Part shown: positions 26,081 to 36,299 of the stretch, piece by piece
How the letters are laid out: every line of letters starts with the position of its first letter
Position numbering within the stretch: the first letter of the stretch is position 1
Assembly: GCF_000003815.2 (NCBI RefSeq)
Contig: NC_049980.1
Location: forward strand, 15,650,915-15,714,914
Origin: Branchiostoma floridae
Lineage: Eukaryota > Chordata > Leptocardii > Amphioxiformes > Branchiostomatidae
DNA length: 64,000 nt
Direction of reading: 5' to 3'
Notes under the pieces: model-generated
The model's database searches: none
What the model saw: the letters and a program-made list of their open reading frames with translations, nothing else
What the model was told of the DNA's origin: nothing
Translations under genes and position numbers: made by a program

Positions 26081-26440
26081 CTATTCTGTCAGGTCACCAT
26101 CATACCCACCCCTACTGAGGAAGCTGCGGAAGTTCTTCAGTCGTTGTTTCTTCTTTTCCCCCATCACGTCTGCCTCGTGTTCGAGTCGGAGAGTGACATA
26201 AGTGAGCCGTTTCTCCCTCTCGTATTCACACGCTCCTCTTCTTTCCCAACTCTCCATCGCGCTCAGGGGCCTCAAGATGATTCTCCTGCTCCTTCGGACG
26301 CGGTTCAGCATCTTCATGACAGGCTTGGCTCTCATCATCCTCGCGGTTAGCCGGTAGTCGAGCGTCTTGAAGATAGCGCGTACCCTCTCTTTTAAATCTG
26401 TCTCACTGGTGGTCAAGTCTGGGATGTGGTTAATTGAGCA
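26081..26440 (-). other. Basic open frame, possibly an exon (unrecognised)
   Basis: An open frame rich in Arg and Lys follows an acceptor-like CCACATCCCAG near 26441 and ends with stop at 26081. It contains RVRAIFKTLDYRLTARMMRA and MLNRVRRSRR. A stop lies just upstream in the same frame, so it needs splicing to a preceding exon, perhaps the frame at 27015-27569 on the same strand, but no phase-matched junction is clear. Could be chance. Confidence 0.22.
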
Positions 26441-26879
26441 GAAGCCCGTTTTCCTCTTGGCGAGACCACGGCGTGCCTTCTCCGTAATAGGAGTGCGCAA
26501 TCAGTTTCCAGAACCTGAACAACAGCTTCCTGTAGGGAGAGAAACATTTATGGTTGACCATACAACAATCACTATACTTTTTGTCATGTCAATAAAGCTT
26601 TTATCTTGCATGAAGAAATGCCATTAAAGAAACAAACCGTTAAAATGTGTTAATCATGTCAACTGATATGAATCCACTAAGATGCAACTAAGAACATTCA
26701 ACGACGTTTCTTAGACAAAAAGCGTGCATGATATTGAGCACATATTGACAGGATTGAGAAACCGGCAAGACCAGTTAAGACTGTACATGTCGTCTACTCG
26801 TAAATGTAGCGTTCGGAACTTTAGATAGTATTATAAGTCTTCATACGTTTGTGCCGTAGTCATCACAATACAGTCTAAC

Positions 26880-27010
26880 TACTCTCCAGGAAGAGGTTGA
26901 GTGGCGTAGATATAGTAGTAGTCGGGAAATTTACCGAGAAATTTAAGAGGTAAATTTCCCGACTGCTAACGTTATATCTCCGCGACTTAACCTCGGAGGT
27001 GTGGAGGGTA
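26880..27010. mobile_element. TACTCTCC-related MITE, copy 2
   Basis: 131 bp, ends TACTCTCCAGGAAGAGGTTG / reverse complement with a few mismatches, central palindrome GTCGGGAAATTTACC. Flanks CAGTCTAAC (26871-26879) and GAGTCTAAC (27011-27019) match at 8 of 9. The stop codon of the neighbouring minus-strand frame lies in the right flank. Confidence 0.72.
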
Positions 27011-27014
27011 GAGT

Positions 27015-27569
27015 CTAACCTAGAAGTTCCGTTTCTTGGAATCCAATAACTTTGCTCACTTGCTGTTCTTTGATGGGGATGCTTGATATCTCGTTTGACT
27101 TAGCAGTCTCCTGCCTATATGTTGCATCGTCCTGCTCTGCAGCGTCCGAGGGCCCAGCATTTGCGTCTAGTTGTCCGTCCAAGCTGTCCTGTGGAAGTTC
27201 AGGCCTAACAGCCACAGTGCACGGGGGTCTAGCGGCTGCCGACAATGTCGCCAGGTGCGCTTTCATATTGTCAACGGCGCAGGCATCTTCCCACAAGGCC
27301 AGGTGAGACACCTCTGCGGTGCCAGTTGTGATGAAGGGCAAGATTGAGCTCGGGTGACCATTCACGTCCTTCCATCTGTGGCGCCTGCTCACTGTGTTGA
27401 CCAACGGCGCTGACTGAGCCGACACCTGGCGATTCTTGAAAAAAGAGCAATTTTGGCTGCTCGACGGAATGCTGCTGGAAAGGACTTGGCAGGTCACTAG
27501 CGACCGTTTTGAGGCACTAGCAAGGGAAGAACAAAGACGGCCAGCCAGAGATTGTCCTAATGGCAACAT
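27015..27569 (-). CDS. Putative protein with mitochondrial-presequence-like N-terminus
   Basis: 184 codons from the first true ATG. The start MLPLGQSLAGRLCSSLASAS continues KRSLVTCQ: rich in Ser, Leu, Arg and Lys and free of acidic residues, as in mitochondrial targeting peptides. The rest is ordinary soluble composition with an acidic tail. Third codon positions are GC-rich, unlike the flanks, which supports coding. No family is recognised. A donor-like CAA|GTGAGC near the end would allow splicing before the stop. Could be a single-exon gene, a first exon, or a retrocopy. Confidence 0.35.
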   Translation of the reverse strand: MLPLGQSLAGRLCSSLASASKRSLVTCQVLSSSIPSSSQNCSFFKNRQVSAQSAPLVNTVSRRHRWKDVNGHPSSILPFITTGTAEVSHLALWEDACAVDNMKAHLATLSAAARPPCTVAVRPELPQDSLDGQLDANAGPSDAAEQDDATYRQETAKSNEISSIPIKEQQVSKVIGFQETELLG

Positions 27570-28019
27570 TTTTGTCCTCAGATATAAATTATCTATGACC
27601 AATTAAGGATGACTCGAGGATACAGTGCGATCAGTCGCTTTTGTTTGTAAGACGTATCTAGGTACCTTGTTCTAGAATCCTTGGCATTGTTACGTGATGA
27701 AGTAAGTAGCCATGGACAAGCTGTTCTAGAGCTGCTAGCTTTGAATACAATAAAATCAGAAGTCTTTATATGCCATCTACCACCATCTTTATTTGTCTAT
27801 TCATTTGGATTCGCCACATTTTGTGGAAGCATCAGGTGACTTTCACCTTTCTCGAAATGCCAACACGGAGACCTGACTGTAAGGTTTGATTTTTGTCTAC
27901 CGAGAAAAGCCCCTTCATGTTCTTTGATGTGCTTCAATCCTACACGGGCCTCAGTCTAATGTTCTATCCCAGGAACTTCACCTGCCGAAGCTACGTACTC
28001 ATTTTCACCTGATTGACGT

Positions 28020-28110
28020 AAGGTAATTCGCCTTTCCCACAAATACACGACTATGGATCGAACCCAGGACCCTTGATCCTGGACTCGAGTTGTTGACTCG
28101 GAAACTGAAG
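28020..28110 (-). repeat. tRNA-derived SINE fragment
   Basis: On the minus strand a B-box-like GGGTTCGATCC is followed by GTGGGAAAGGCG, the pairing seen in deuterostome tRNA-SINEs. Confidence 0.45.
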
Positions 28111-28815
28111 AGTTCTGAAATCCCTGATAGGTCCCGATGTTGTTGAAACGTACTTTACACCAATTTCCTACTTTATCCGACTCTTTTTATTTCAGAACAT
28201 ATTAGACAGTGGATAGTACACTGATGTGTTACGACGTAACTGTACAACTGATATGCAATGCAACAAAACAGTGTTTGTTCAACATCACGTACGGTGTGAG
28301 AGGGACCGGAGTAACCCCGCATATCCTGAAGCAGAGAGATTTTGGCATTTCCGCACGAGTTGAGCTAGTCCCTACCAAACTCCCGCATGGCCGAATAGTA
28401 ATGGGGGCTTTGGCGAAGTTAGGAATAAAAGCCTAGCAGCAGTTGCCTAGGACTGCATTGTCCGGCCGGCGGGAAAGACTTAAAGGCTGACCGAAATCCC
28501 ATGGCAACTTATTTGTCCCTATTTGGCCAAATTCTTCTCTTTTTTCATCCAGCTGACACGTCTGCTTGAAGACTAGAGTTGTGCACTGTTCTCCAAAACA
28601 CGCATCAATTTTCAGGGTTCTGATAACCTAGCGGTCGCGACGCTGATCACGACGTGACTTGGAGTCAAGAGGTGTACAGACATTTGTTTGCTCAGGACAG
28701 AAACAGGCACGTTTCGTGTTCACAGAAAACCCGTTCACAGTGGAACGTCAATCAAACAAAGTCGTAAAATCAGAGGCTTCCTTCCCTTCATATCATAAGA
28801 GGTTTGGCCCACAAC

Positions 28816-28956
28816 ATGGACGGACATCAAGACGTACAGATGCGCCCTTCAACTGCGCCAACTTTCGTCACCGGGTTTCGACAAATCTTCTACCTCGTTA
28901 CTCCATCTGAGACTACATTTGAGGCTCTAGAGGAAGTTCCGAACTATGTGAAGCAG
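28816..28956 (+). CDS. AGMO: AGMO exon 1
   Basis: 47 codons, ATG in ACAACATGG context; FVTGFRQIFYLVTPSETTFE is the conserved AGMO N-terminus. Ends phase 0 at CAG|GTAACA. Confidence 0.85.
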
Positions 28957-31900
28957 GTAACATCTCAGTTATGCTGTCTTTGCAACTTCATTCAATGTGA
29001 TCATTTGAGCCCCCTCTAGTTCCACAAGACGGTGATGGCTGAGCGACCATCTACTATCATTATTGAACGACCAAGTTAGGTTTGTGTGACTCATGATTTG
29101 TAATTGAAATATAATGCGTAAAAGTACACACAAAATCTACCAAAAAAAAGATTTAGTTATGAAATTCGCTGAGCGAACTGTCAAATGCTTGGTCGCTTGG
29201 AGTCGCAGCCTCTAGCCGTGATAAGGAGGTTAAGTGCTTGACATTGACATTGTCGTCGACTGCATACATTTTGCAATGACGTATTTCATTGATGTTGATT
29301 CAATCAGAACCGGTGAAAGAATTTGTAGTTGTAATGTAGGTAGTCTTCATTTTTCTCTGTGGCAAGTGGCAACTCCTGTGTCAGTCAACAGTCATTCCAA
29401 AGTCTCTTTCTTCAACCGACCATCCCGATATTCACGTGCTCAGTACGTGATCAACCCAGTAGACTTGTCACACATACGAGTAATCTATGAGTGGTTGCCC
29501 TCCACGTGATCATATTGCGTCACGTGAAAAGAAGTGATACTCGGACACAGATAGATACACAGTTGCACACCGCATCCAGTAATTAGTTTATTCATCACGA
29601 TCCAAATGTCTTGGTCGTGTTTCCCACTGCCTCATATCTCTGGTACAACGATTTTCTCTCATAAGATCAAGACCTGTATCAAGATAAGATTTAACTCATA
29701 TGGCAGAAAGCATCCAGTTAAGAAAACTAGAAGTTCCCGTATTGCACACACAAAAAATCCGGAAACGACACATATGAAGAAAAAATATACCGTAAGAGGT
29801 AAGATATCTGATTTGTAAAGATATTCTGATAAATTTTATTGTAAATCTCAGAATAACGGATATCCCAACGCGAGTCGAATTTCGAAAGCCCATATCGCTA
29901 TCAGCGACGCCAGCAACCAACTTGCGCCGCTCGGGAGCGAAGATTCGCCGACAAAACATCTTACTAAAACTTAAAGCTGAATCCGCCACTCCGCACACGA
30001 AGCAACTGGACACAGAACGTCCACTAACTTGAAGCCTCTTTCTCCAAACGAGACTGGTACTACATCGGAATTTGGTGTGCTCCGACCACCCAAGATTCAC
30101 GTGCTACGCATGTCTGAACGAGATAAGATGTGAAAACTAGAAGTTTCCAGGCTGAGTACGTGAAAATCCATATGTTCACGCACCTAATATGCCATGAACT
30201 TGTAAGGTGCATGTGGACATATTGAGATTTTAACTTCTCCGTTGCTTTACAATATTGTAGAAAAAAGAAAGATGACACGAATCTGTTCCGTGCAAAGTGT
30301 TATAGAAGAAAGACTTCCAAAGTATGAACATCATTGCTAAACACGATTCACGTGTAGATCTGACGTGACGTTATTGCTAAGCGCATTCCCAAGTGTTAAG
30401 TTGTACCAAAGAAAACGTGTTGAATGATGCTAAACTGTTTATGAAGTAAATACATGCCGCATAACATTACGATAAGTTGCTCCCGTGCTTGGGCAAGGTA
30501 CGTGTACGTGGTTGGTACTGAAACAAAGAACGTGTTGAACAATGCTGAATTGTTTGTTAAGTAAATATATGATATCATGGGGCTCTCGTCCTTGGGCAGG
30601 GTACAAAGTCTTCGACTTGAGTGACCCTTAAGATAAGTCTACATACTGTATAATACAGGGAAGAAAAATGTTCGGAATATAAACGATCATACATGTACAT
30701 TAGATGAAACATGTGCTTATCATCCATGCATGTTTGTGCAGGGCTGATACAGCACAAACATACAGTAACGCTAGCAATTCAATTAGTCTAAATAAAAGCA
30801 ACATTAGAGCATTTAAATAGGACAATTCTGCACCCCTTTATATACTGGTGCCGGAAATAAATCAGCAAAGGATCGAGCTAGTTAATCATAACGGTTTCCC
30901 GAATCGACCGATGTGGTTGGAGGTTTTCGAACGTTCTCGGGGAACAAAATTCACCGCAAACTACAGTCACTACACTCATTAACGATTCAAGCTTACCACC
31001 GAACGTGTCCGATCGAGTTCTATCGAGTATGTTGGATGGACGCAAAGACAGTGGAAAGTGTGCATATTTTAAGACGGTCTCACGGCACAACTTATGGCGC
31101 ATTCATACGTTGTGAATATTGTTACGCAGTGTAATAAGATAGATTTAACTTGTGGTATAAAAAGAAATGACCAAAACAGTGACTTTGTTTTTATGCTTTG
31201 ATCGCTCTGATTCTACATTGGGTGCCTTTAAAACATTTTTGTTGCAATACCACACGTGAGGTAGATAATCACACTCTTCCTCTCATTCCAGGCAATGCCC
31301 TTTGTAGTTATCTTGTTCCTGGTTGAGACGTTGGTTGCCTGGATACAGAACAGGACCACGCCCAGGTTCAGTAATGTCGTCGCCTCAGGGGGTGTTGCAC
31401 TTGTCACACAAACCGTCAGGTCAGTAAAAATACCCAAAAAAAAAACGGGAAAAACAAGGAGGTAGTAGCAGCAGAGCCTCTTTGCTCTTCCTATAGTTAC
31501 TGACAGTAAAGTGATGTCATGATATTGTGGGAACAGATTTAACGTTTTGTGCAGTTTGGACCGGTACAGACGGGATGGACGAAATTTGGTTTATGTGAAC
31601 AGGTTGTCAGTCACTATAGATATGATTGTTACTGCATTTGTCAATGGGGAAAATGTCAAAGGGACCACTAAAAAATGTTCACATTGGCCAGGTGGTTTTC
31701 ATACGGAGGAAGTCACTTGTACAGGTTTGGCTGTGTTCCTTTTGTACAGGCTCCTGACTGTAGGTGTTGAAATGATGGCGTACGTCTGGCTGTATCGTCA
31801 CATGCGATTGGTAGATATGTTGTGGGACTCATCTTTGACCTGGTGGGCAGCATTCTTTGGGGTGGAATTTGGCTACTACTGGAGCCATAGACTGCACCAT

Positions 31901-34900
31901 GGTAAGCGTCATGCATACTCGTAGGTAGAAACAGGTAAAGGTGGTCCCATCGCATTTTTGAGGCCTTAGGGGCAGTGGGTTGTTAACCACAACAAGGAGG
32001 TAAAAATTTTAACCTCCTTGACCACAATATCTAGAGCACATAAAATGAACACCAGCAAGGCTACCATTCGTGTATGTCTGCATGATGACACGGATAAAGA
32101 ATCTAATTGAATTGTCATTCCTATTTATTTCTGATTTAACACTACATATCATTATTCAATTACTGCATACTTGTGCGGATCTTATCAGAAGAATGGCAAA
32201 AGTTCAGTAGAGCGAATGTGTTGCCTTTTGCTGTTTATTCCTCTTTGATTGTGATCTGTTTACTTTAGAGGTGAACATACTATGGGCCGCACATCAGGTC
32301 CATCACAGCTCCGATGATTACAACATTCTGTCATCACTACGGACATCAGCATTCCAACGCTGTACCTCTTTTGTAAGTAATGTTGAAACAACAAGCAAAG
32401 CATCAGAATCGCAACATTGGTAAAAACAGCCTCGGTGGTGGAGGTACTATCAGCACCACGGACAGGGGCCGACAGCTAGCAAAGCCAGTGTATGAAGAAA
32501 GCTTTAAACCTCACGTATAGGATATAATTTCAGTTCTAATGGCGTTAACAACGATTGAATTTATCATTGACATTGTAGATATGCGATTTTTAGCGTTAGT
32601 GGTACACAACACTTCAAGAGATGCACTAGTCTCAAGTTCTAGGTTTATTCCAGGAAAAGGATATTGCTGTTTTTCAATGTGTCCTGAAGGAAAACGCCGT
32701 ACACTCTCTATGTTTCCACAGCTCCTGTACTTACCCCTGGCCTTAGCAGTGCCCCCTGCTGCTTTTCTGGTTCATTACCAATTGAATCTTCTATATCAGG
32801 CTTGGCTACACACAGAGGTTAGTGGTGAAATTATATATAACATAAACGGTTTATAACATAAACATCATTGCTGATGTGACTCATGAGCATTCAATACACT
32901 CCCACCATTGGCTGGAATTACAGTAGTTCACAGAATGCTTACTCCAGTGGTTAGCGACCCTGCCTCTGGACGAAGAGGATAGGAGTTCAAATTGCATACT
33001 ACTAGAAAGGGCTAAGGTCCCCAGGACAGGACATCTTATTCTCCAAGCAGAGGTTGGGTCGCGGGGATGGTAATGGCCGGGAGCACAGAGAGCTGGTAAA
33101 ATTCTCCGGCACTAGTATACCCGCGATCCAACCTCTGCCTAGATTTCAAAATTTCCTAGTATAATGTACCCGTAGATAATGAACATATCGCCTGTCTTCT
33201 CTGTCTCAACCAGTGGAAGACCCGCTTGTCCAAATTTGCTTTCGCTCTGGCGCTCTGGTGTTCTTTTGTAAAATGCAGTAGTTAGTTTTTAGTCTTACCT
33301 TCGATGATGCTCATGTGTTGACAGCTGCCCTGAACAGTGCTTCCATCCCTTGTGCAGGTGGTTGGTTCCCTGGGTCCCCTGGAGTACATCCTGAACACAC
33401 CGACTCACCACAGGGTTCACCACGGTAAGCTCAGATACAATTATTTCCAATTAGTGGTGCGTACCTAAAGCCCTGACTTGGTCCGGAGCCAAGTCCGGAC
33501 TTGCAAAAAGCAATCTGTCACTTATATTCCCTTTTTTTGTTCTAAACCGTCTGAAACCTTCCATAGACATATTTCCATAGAAATTTGAACTGGGAAAAGA
33601 CAAACAAAAAACAGTTCGTGTTTACACTGGCTGTCTATCATTTTCATGTATTTTTCACATTGCATTTCAATTCATGCTAACATGCAATTTTATATGCACC
33701 CCCTACCCCCCCCCCCCCCCACCCCCCACCCCCCCAAAAAAATGCTCATAATATGACTTTACGTCCGGACCTGAACCTGAACTGCTGGACCTGAATCCGG
33801 ACCTGAAATTGAGTTTAGGTACTCACCACTATTTCCAATTGTGAAGTTGTTGTGTTTGGATATCACTTATGTATTAAAATGAAACGTTACCTGTGATTGT
33901 ACATCTGCTTGGTATTTTTGATAATCTTTTGCGCTATTTCCGTACACAAAGTGAAGACCAGAAAGATAAGAGAGGACTGATCAAGAGCCTGTTGGTAAGC
34001 TCTTTGGTAAACGTTGTGTATAGAATTAGCATATTAAGTATTCACAATTTCATTTCTATTGTCATGGCTTAGAAGCACACTTGAAAACCAATGCACGCAG
34101 TACGAGGGTTAGTGCGAGGGTTAGTATGTTCACAAAGTATTATTATCACTATCTGTTCTATGATGGTTAAACTAACGTGCCCCCTCCTGATTACACCTGA
34201 CTGTCCCAACAGGCAGGAATCAGATGGGAAAGAACTTTGGCGGAACACTCATCATTTGGGATCGAATATTTGGTGAGAAAACTTTGGCATTTTATTTTTC
34301 TGCGAGCCTTGTGAATCAGGGGTGGTATTTTGCGAATAGTGTAATCCATTCTATCTGTTTGAAACTAGGATGGGTCACTCATGAGGTGGTGGGAGGGTGT
34401 CACATGACGAATTCAGGTTGCTATTATTTACCAGTGTCCCTTCAATTGCATCATCAATACTTCCAAATTGTAAAGCTGGGAGTTCAAAGTTTGAGCAGAT
34501 GTAAAATGTTACAACTGTGTGATGATGAAACTCCCAAAACGCTTTTCCTACACGCTCTCTGTCAGAAAGTAGTCTGGATGCCACGTGGGCCTGTTGCCCT
34601 ACATACAAGCCTCTGCATTCAAATCTAAACAACATTATAAAACTCGCAAGGGCTTTATAATGAGTTGCATTATTTACCACAGGCACTTTTCACCAGCAGA
34701 GTGGACCACTGATGTATGGTTTAAGAACTGCTGTCAACACGTGGGACCCAGTCTGGATACAGGTGAAGATACAGATAGTAAGATTCCTTGATGTGAATGA
34801 ACGATTCTGCAGTATATCTGCACGAACATTGAATTTTGTTGTCACAAATCACACTTGTCTGGTTCCTAGGTCCTCCACACAAAAATAGCTCAATACAAAG

Positions 34901-36299
34901 ATACAGGCATGCCATCATAACCCAGCAAAAAAAAACTGAACAAATTTCGAGCTTGAAGAAACTGGGAAATCCTTAATGTTGATTCCAAACAAATGGGTTG
35001 AATAATTATTTTTGCACCATGCAGTTTCATCACTTTGTGTGTATCTGGAATACATTCTGGAAAACCCCTGGGCTGTGGAACAAGTTGCGTGTGCTGTTTG
35101 CCAAGCCGGGCCAGGCAGCCGGCAAACCTCAACTGGGATCTATCCAGGGGCTTCATAAGGTTGGGTCATCACAGCTCAAATGGCTTCATTTCGTCATCTT
35201 GAAAACTGTTTAATGTTAGATCAAAAGATATCCATACTGCATTTTATACAAAAGCACATCATCATTATATTGGGTGAGTTGCCTGCGCCAAGTCACCCTC
35301 TCTGTCCTGCCGTCCCTGTTCCCACCTGAAAAGGAATTCAGTAAACATACAGTGTATATGTGTGACGACTAACGTTACCGTAAGTTAGTCATTTGTGTAC
35401 TGAGGTTTCTTCCACAATAAGTTAAAAGAGACATATTTTTAAAACAGGAGAATCCGTGATGTTTTTCTTTATTCTCTAGATACAGCAAGCACCAAAATAC
35501 GACAGTAAGGTATCCACGGGTTGGGTGTTCTACGTACTGATGCACTTTCTACTCGCTTTGCTGACTTCCAGGACAATTCCCAAGGTAGCTTCATTTTACT
35601 TTGGCTTAATTAGATAACTTGATAATCTCCATATCTGCTCCTATGTGATACATGCTGTGCTTAGTCGTACCAGTAACACCTTAATCTTGTATCGTACTTG
35701 AAACACCCTTACTTGTACCACCAAATCTTACCCTTGTTCCATCATTGCAAACTCTCTCAGTTTCATACATGATCATTACAGTTTAATATTTCACTCTCTT
35801 TTTCATAGGATATGAGTATTTTGGCAACCGTCGGTAAACTGGCAACTATGATGTGGACACTGTCTTGCATGGCAGCAATTCTGGACTGCAGGTAATATAA
35901 CTACCTGATAAGCTTGGAGGCAAGTTCTATTTTCCTGAAACTGAATACAGTGTACTTAAGGCTGGATGCCATCCTATTACAGGGCTCGCCCTAATTTTTT
36001 AGAGCGGGCCTGGTAGTAGTCGGATGGCACCCAGGCTAATTTGCAAACAATGTCAGGTAACATTTGCACAAATCTGCATTTATTTCCATTTCAGGCCAAC
36101 TGCTCCGCTCATGGAACTGTCCCGTTGTGTGTCCGTGTTGGGAACAGGTTTCCTACTGTGCCTCTCTGGTGGCCTGCTGACGTCACAGCCTCTCCTGACA
36201 GCTGTCACTCTGGCCTGTCACGCAGGGTCTGCAGTCCTCTGGAGTGTGGATCTGATGGGGACGGGTTTTCTGCGCGTTAAAAATCTGCGCGCGCGTTAA
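28816..36299 (+). CDS. AGMO: Alkylglycerol monooxygenase
   Basis: Twelve exons join in frame: 28816-28956, 31292-31419, 31750-31901, 32269-32372, 32722-32817, 33358-33424, 34213-34272, 34683-34762, 35025-35159, 35480-35584, 35809-35891 and 36095-36299, giving 451 residues, close to vertebrate AGMO. The N-terminus has the PSETTFEALEEVPNYVK motif. The fatty-acid-hydroxylase histidine motifs are HRLHH (136-140), HQVHH (149-153) and HHRVHH (224-229), and several membrane segments are present. By family knowledge it is a tetrahydrobiopterin-dependent, di-iron ER membrane enzyme that oxidises the O-alkyl bond of ether glycerolipids. Oddities: two residues are missing from a loop in exon 7, and residues ~439-451 plus the stop are transposon-derived. 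A more upstream TTG in the same frame is not a credible start. Confidence 0.93.
30400..30625. repeat. Diverged tandem duplication, ~110-bp unit
   Basis: AACGTGTTGAATGATGCTAA... at 30414 and AACGTGTTGAACAATGCTGA... at 30530 are followed by matching GTAAATA and CTTGGGCA-GGTAC segments. Lies in AGMO intron 1. Confidence 0.6.
31292..31419 (+). CDS. AGMO: AGMO exon 2: membrane segment
   Basis: 128 bp (48-89 plus two bases). AMPFVVILFLVETLVAWI is a membrane helix. CTCATTCCAG acceptor, CAG|GTCAGT donor. Confidence 0.85.
31553..31733. mobile_element. Decayed pogo-like element D in AGMO intron 2
   Basis: The right end reads CAGGTTTGGCTGTG with the family's ACATTGGCCAGGTGGT inner word; the left end is poorly preserved near 31550. 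It stops about 16 bp before the exon 3 acceptor. Confidence 0.5.
31750..31901 (+). CDS. AGMO: AGMO exon 3: first His motif
   Basis: 152 bp (90-140). LWDSSLTWWAAFFGVEFGYY leads into HRLHH, the HX3H iron ligand motif. Its acceptor TTTGTACAG lies about 16 bp after the end of a pogo-like element. Confidence 0.92.
31993..32020. mobile_element. Ultrashort palindromic insertion, copy 1 (28 bp)
   Basis: CAAGGAGGTAAAA and TTTTAACCTCCTTG form an inverted repeat with one mismatched pair. The 7-bp direct repeat ACCACAA flanks it exactly (31986-31992, 32021-32027). In AGMO intron 3. Confidence 0.8.
32269..32372 (+). CDS. AGMO: AGMO exon 4: second His motif
   Basis: 104 bp (141-175), EVNILWAAHQVHHSSDDYN: HXXHH motif. 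TACTTTAG acceptor, TTT|GTAAGT donor. Confidence 0.93.
32722..32817 (+). CDS. AGMO: AGMO exon 5
   Basis: 32 codons (176-207), a hydrophobic PLALAVPPAAFLV stretch and the conserved NLLYQAWLHTE. Confidence 0.92.
32938..33035 (+). repeat. tRNA-derived SINE fragment
   Basis: An A-box-like AGTGGTTAGCGACCCTGCC is followed by a B-box-like GGAGTTCAAATTGC, the layout of a tRNA-SINE head. In AGMO intron 5. Confidence 0.55.
33042..33146. mobile_element. Relative of the TACTCTCC MITE family
   Basis: TTCTCCAAGCAGAGGTTGGG with CGCGGG is mirrored by CCCGCG with ATCCAACCTCTGCCTAGA. About 105 bp, flanks without clear duplication. In AGMO intron 5. Confidence 0.6.
33358..33424 (+). CDS. AGMO: AGMO exon 6: third His motif
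   Basis: 67 bp (208-229 plus one base), LGPLEYILNTPTHHRVHH: third HXXHH motif. G|GTAAGC donor. Confidence 0.93.
33454..33832. mobile_element. AGTGGTGCGTACCTAAA-ended MITE with 10-bp duplication
   Basis: Ends AGTGGTGCGTACCTAAA / TTTAGGTACTCACCACT, flanked on both sides by ATTTCCAATT. Inside are GTCCGGAC words and a poly-C/poly-A tract at 33708-33742. In AGMO intron 6. Confidence 0.8.
34213..34272 (+). CDS. AGMO: AGMO exon 7
   Basis: 60 bp (230-249 plus one base), RNQMGKNFGGTLIIWDRIF. The family usually reads RN-x4-DKNY here; two residues are lacking and the Asp is Gly. Confidence 0.88.
34683..34762 (+). CDS. AGMO: AGMO exon 8
   Basis: 80 bp (250-276), GTFHQQSGPLMYGLRTAVNT then WDPVWIQ, matching the YGLTHPINTFEP region of AGMO in this frame only. 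Confidence 0.88.
35025..35159 (+). CDS. AGMO: AGMO exon 9
   Basis: 45 codons (277-321), FHHFVCIWNTFWKTPGLWNK then a GKPQLG turn. The donor AAG|GTTGGG is weak but keeps phase 0. Confidence 0.88.
35480..35584 (+). CDS. AGMO: AGMO exon 10
   Basis: 35 codons (322-356), ending in a membrane segment VFYVLMHFLLALL. CTCTAG acceptor, AAG|GTAGCT donor. Confidence 0.82.
35809..35891 (+). CDS. AGMO: AGMO exon 11
   Basis: 83 bp (357-383 plus two bases), hydrophobic, phase matches both neighbours. Confidence 0.82.
36095..36299 (+). CDS. AGMO: AGMO exon 12: transposon-capped C-terminus
   Basis: 205 bp (384-451 and stop). R-P-x-A-P-L-M-E-L-x-R-C matches the AGMO C-terminal helix. From GGG at 36258 the frame enters the inverted-repeat element; GTGFLRVKNLRAR and the TAA at 36297 are element sequence. 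Confidence 0.88.

Noticed and set aside
34224..34628. 134-codon open frame over AGMO exon 7
   Set aside because: It reads a different frame from the exon and continues into the intron; only 34213-34272 in the other frame matches AGMO.
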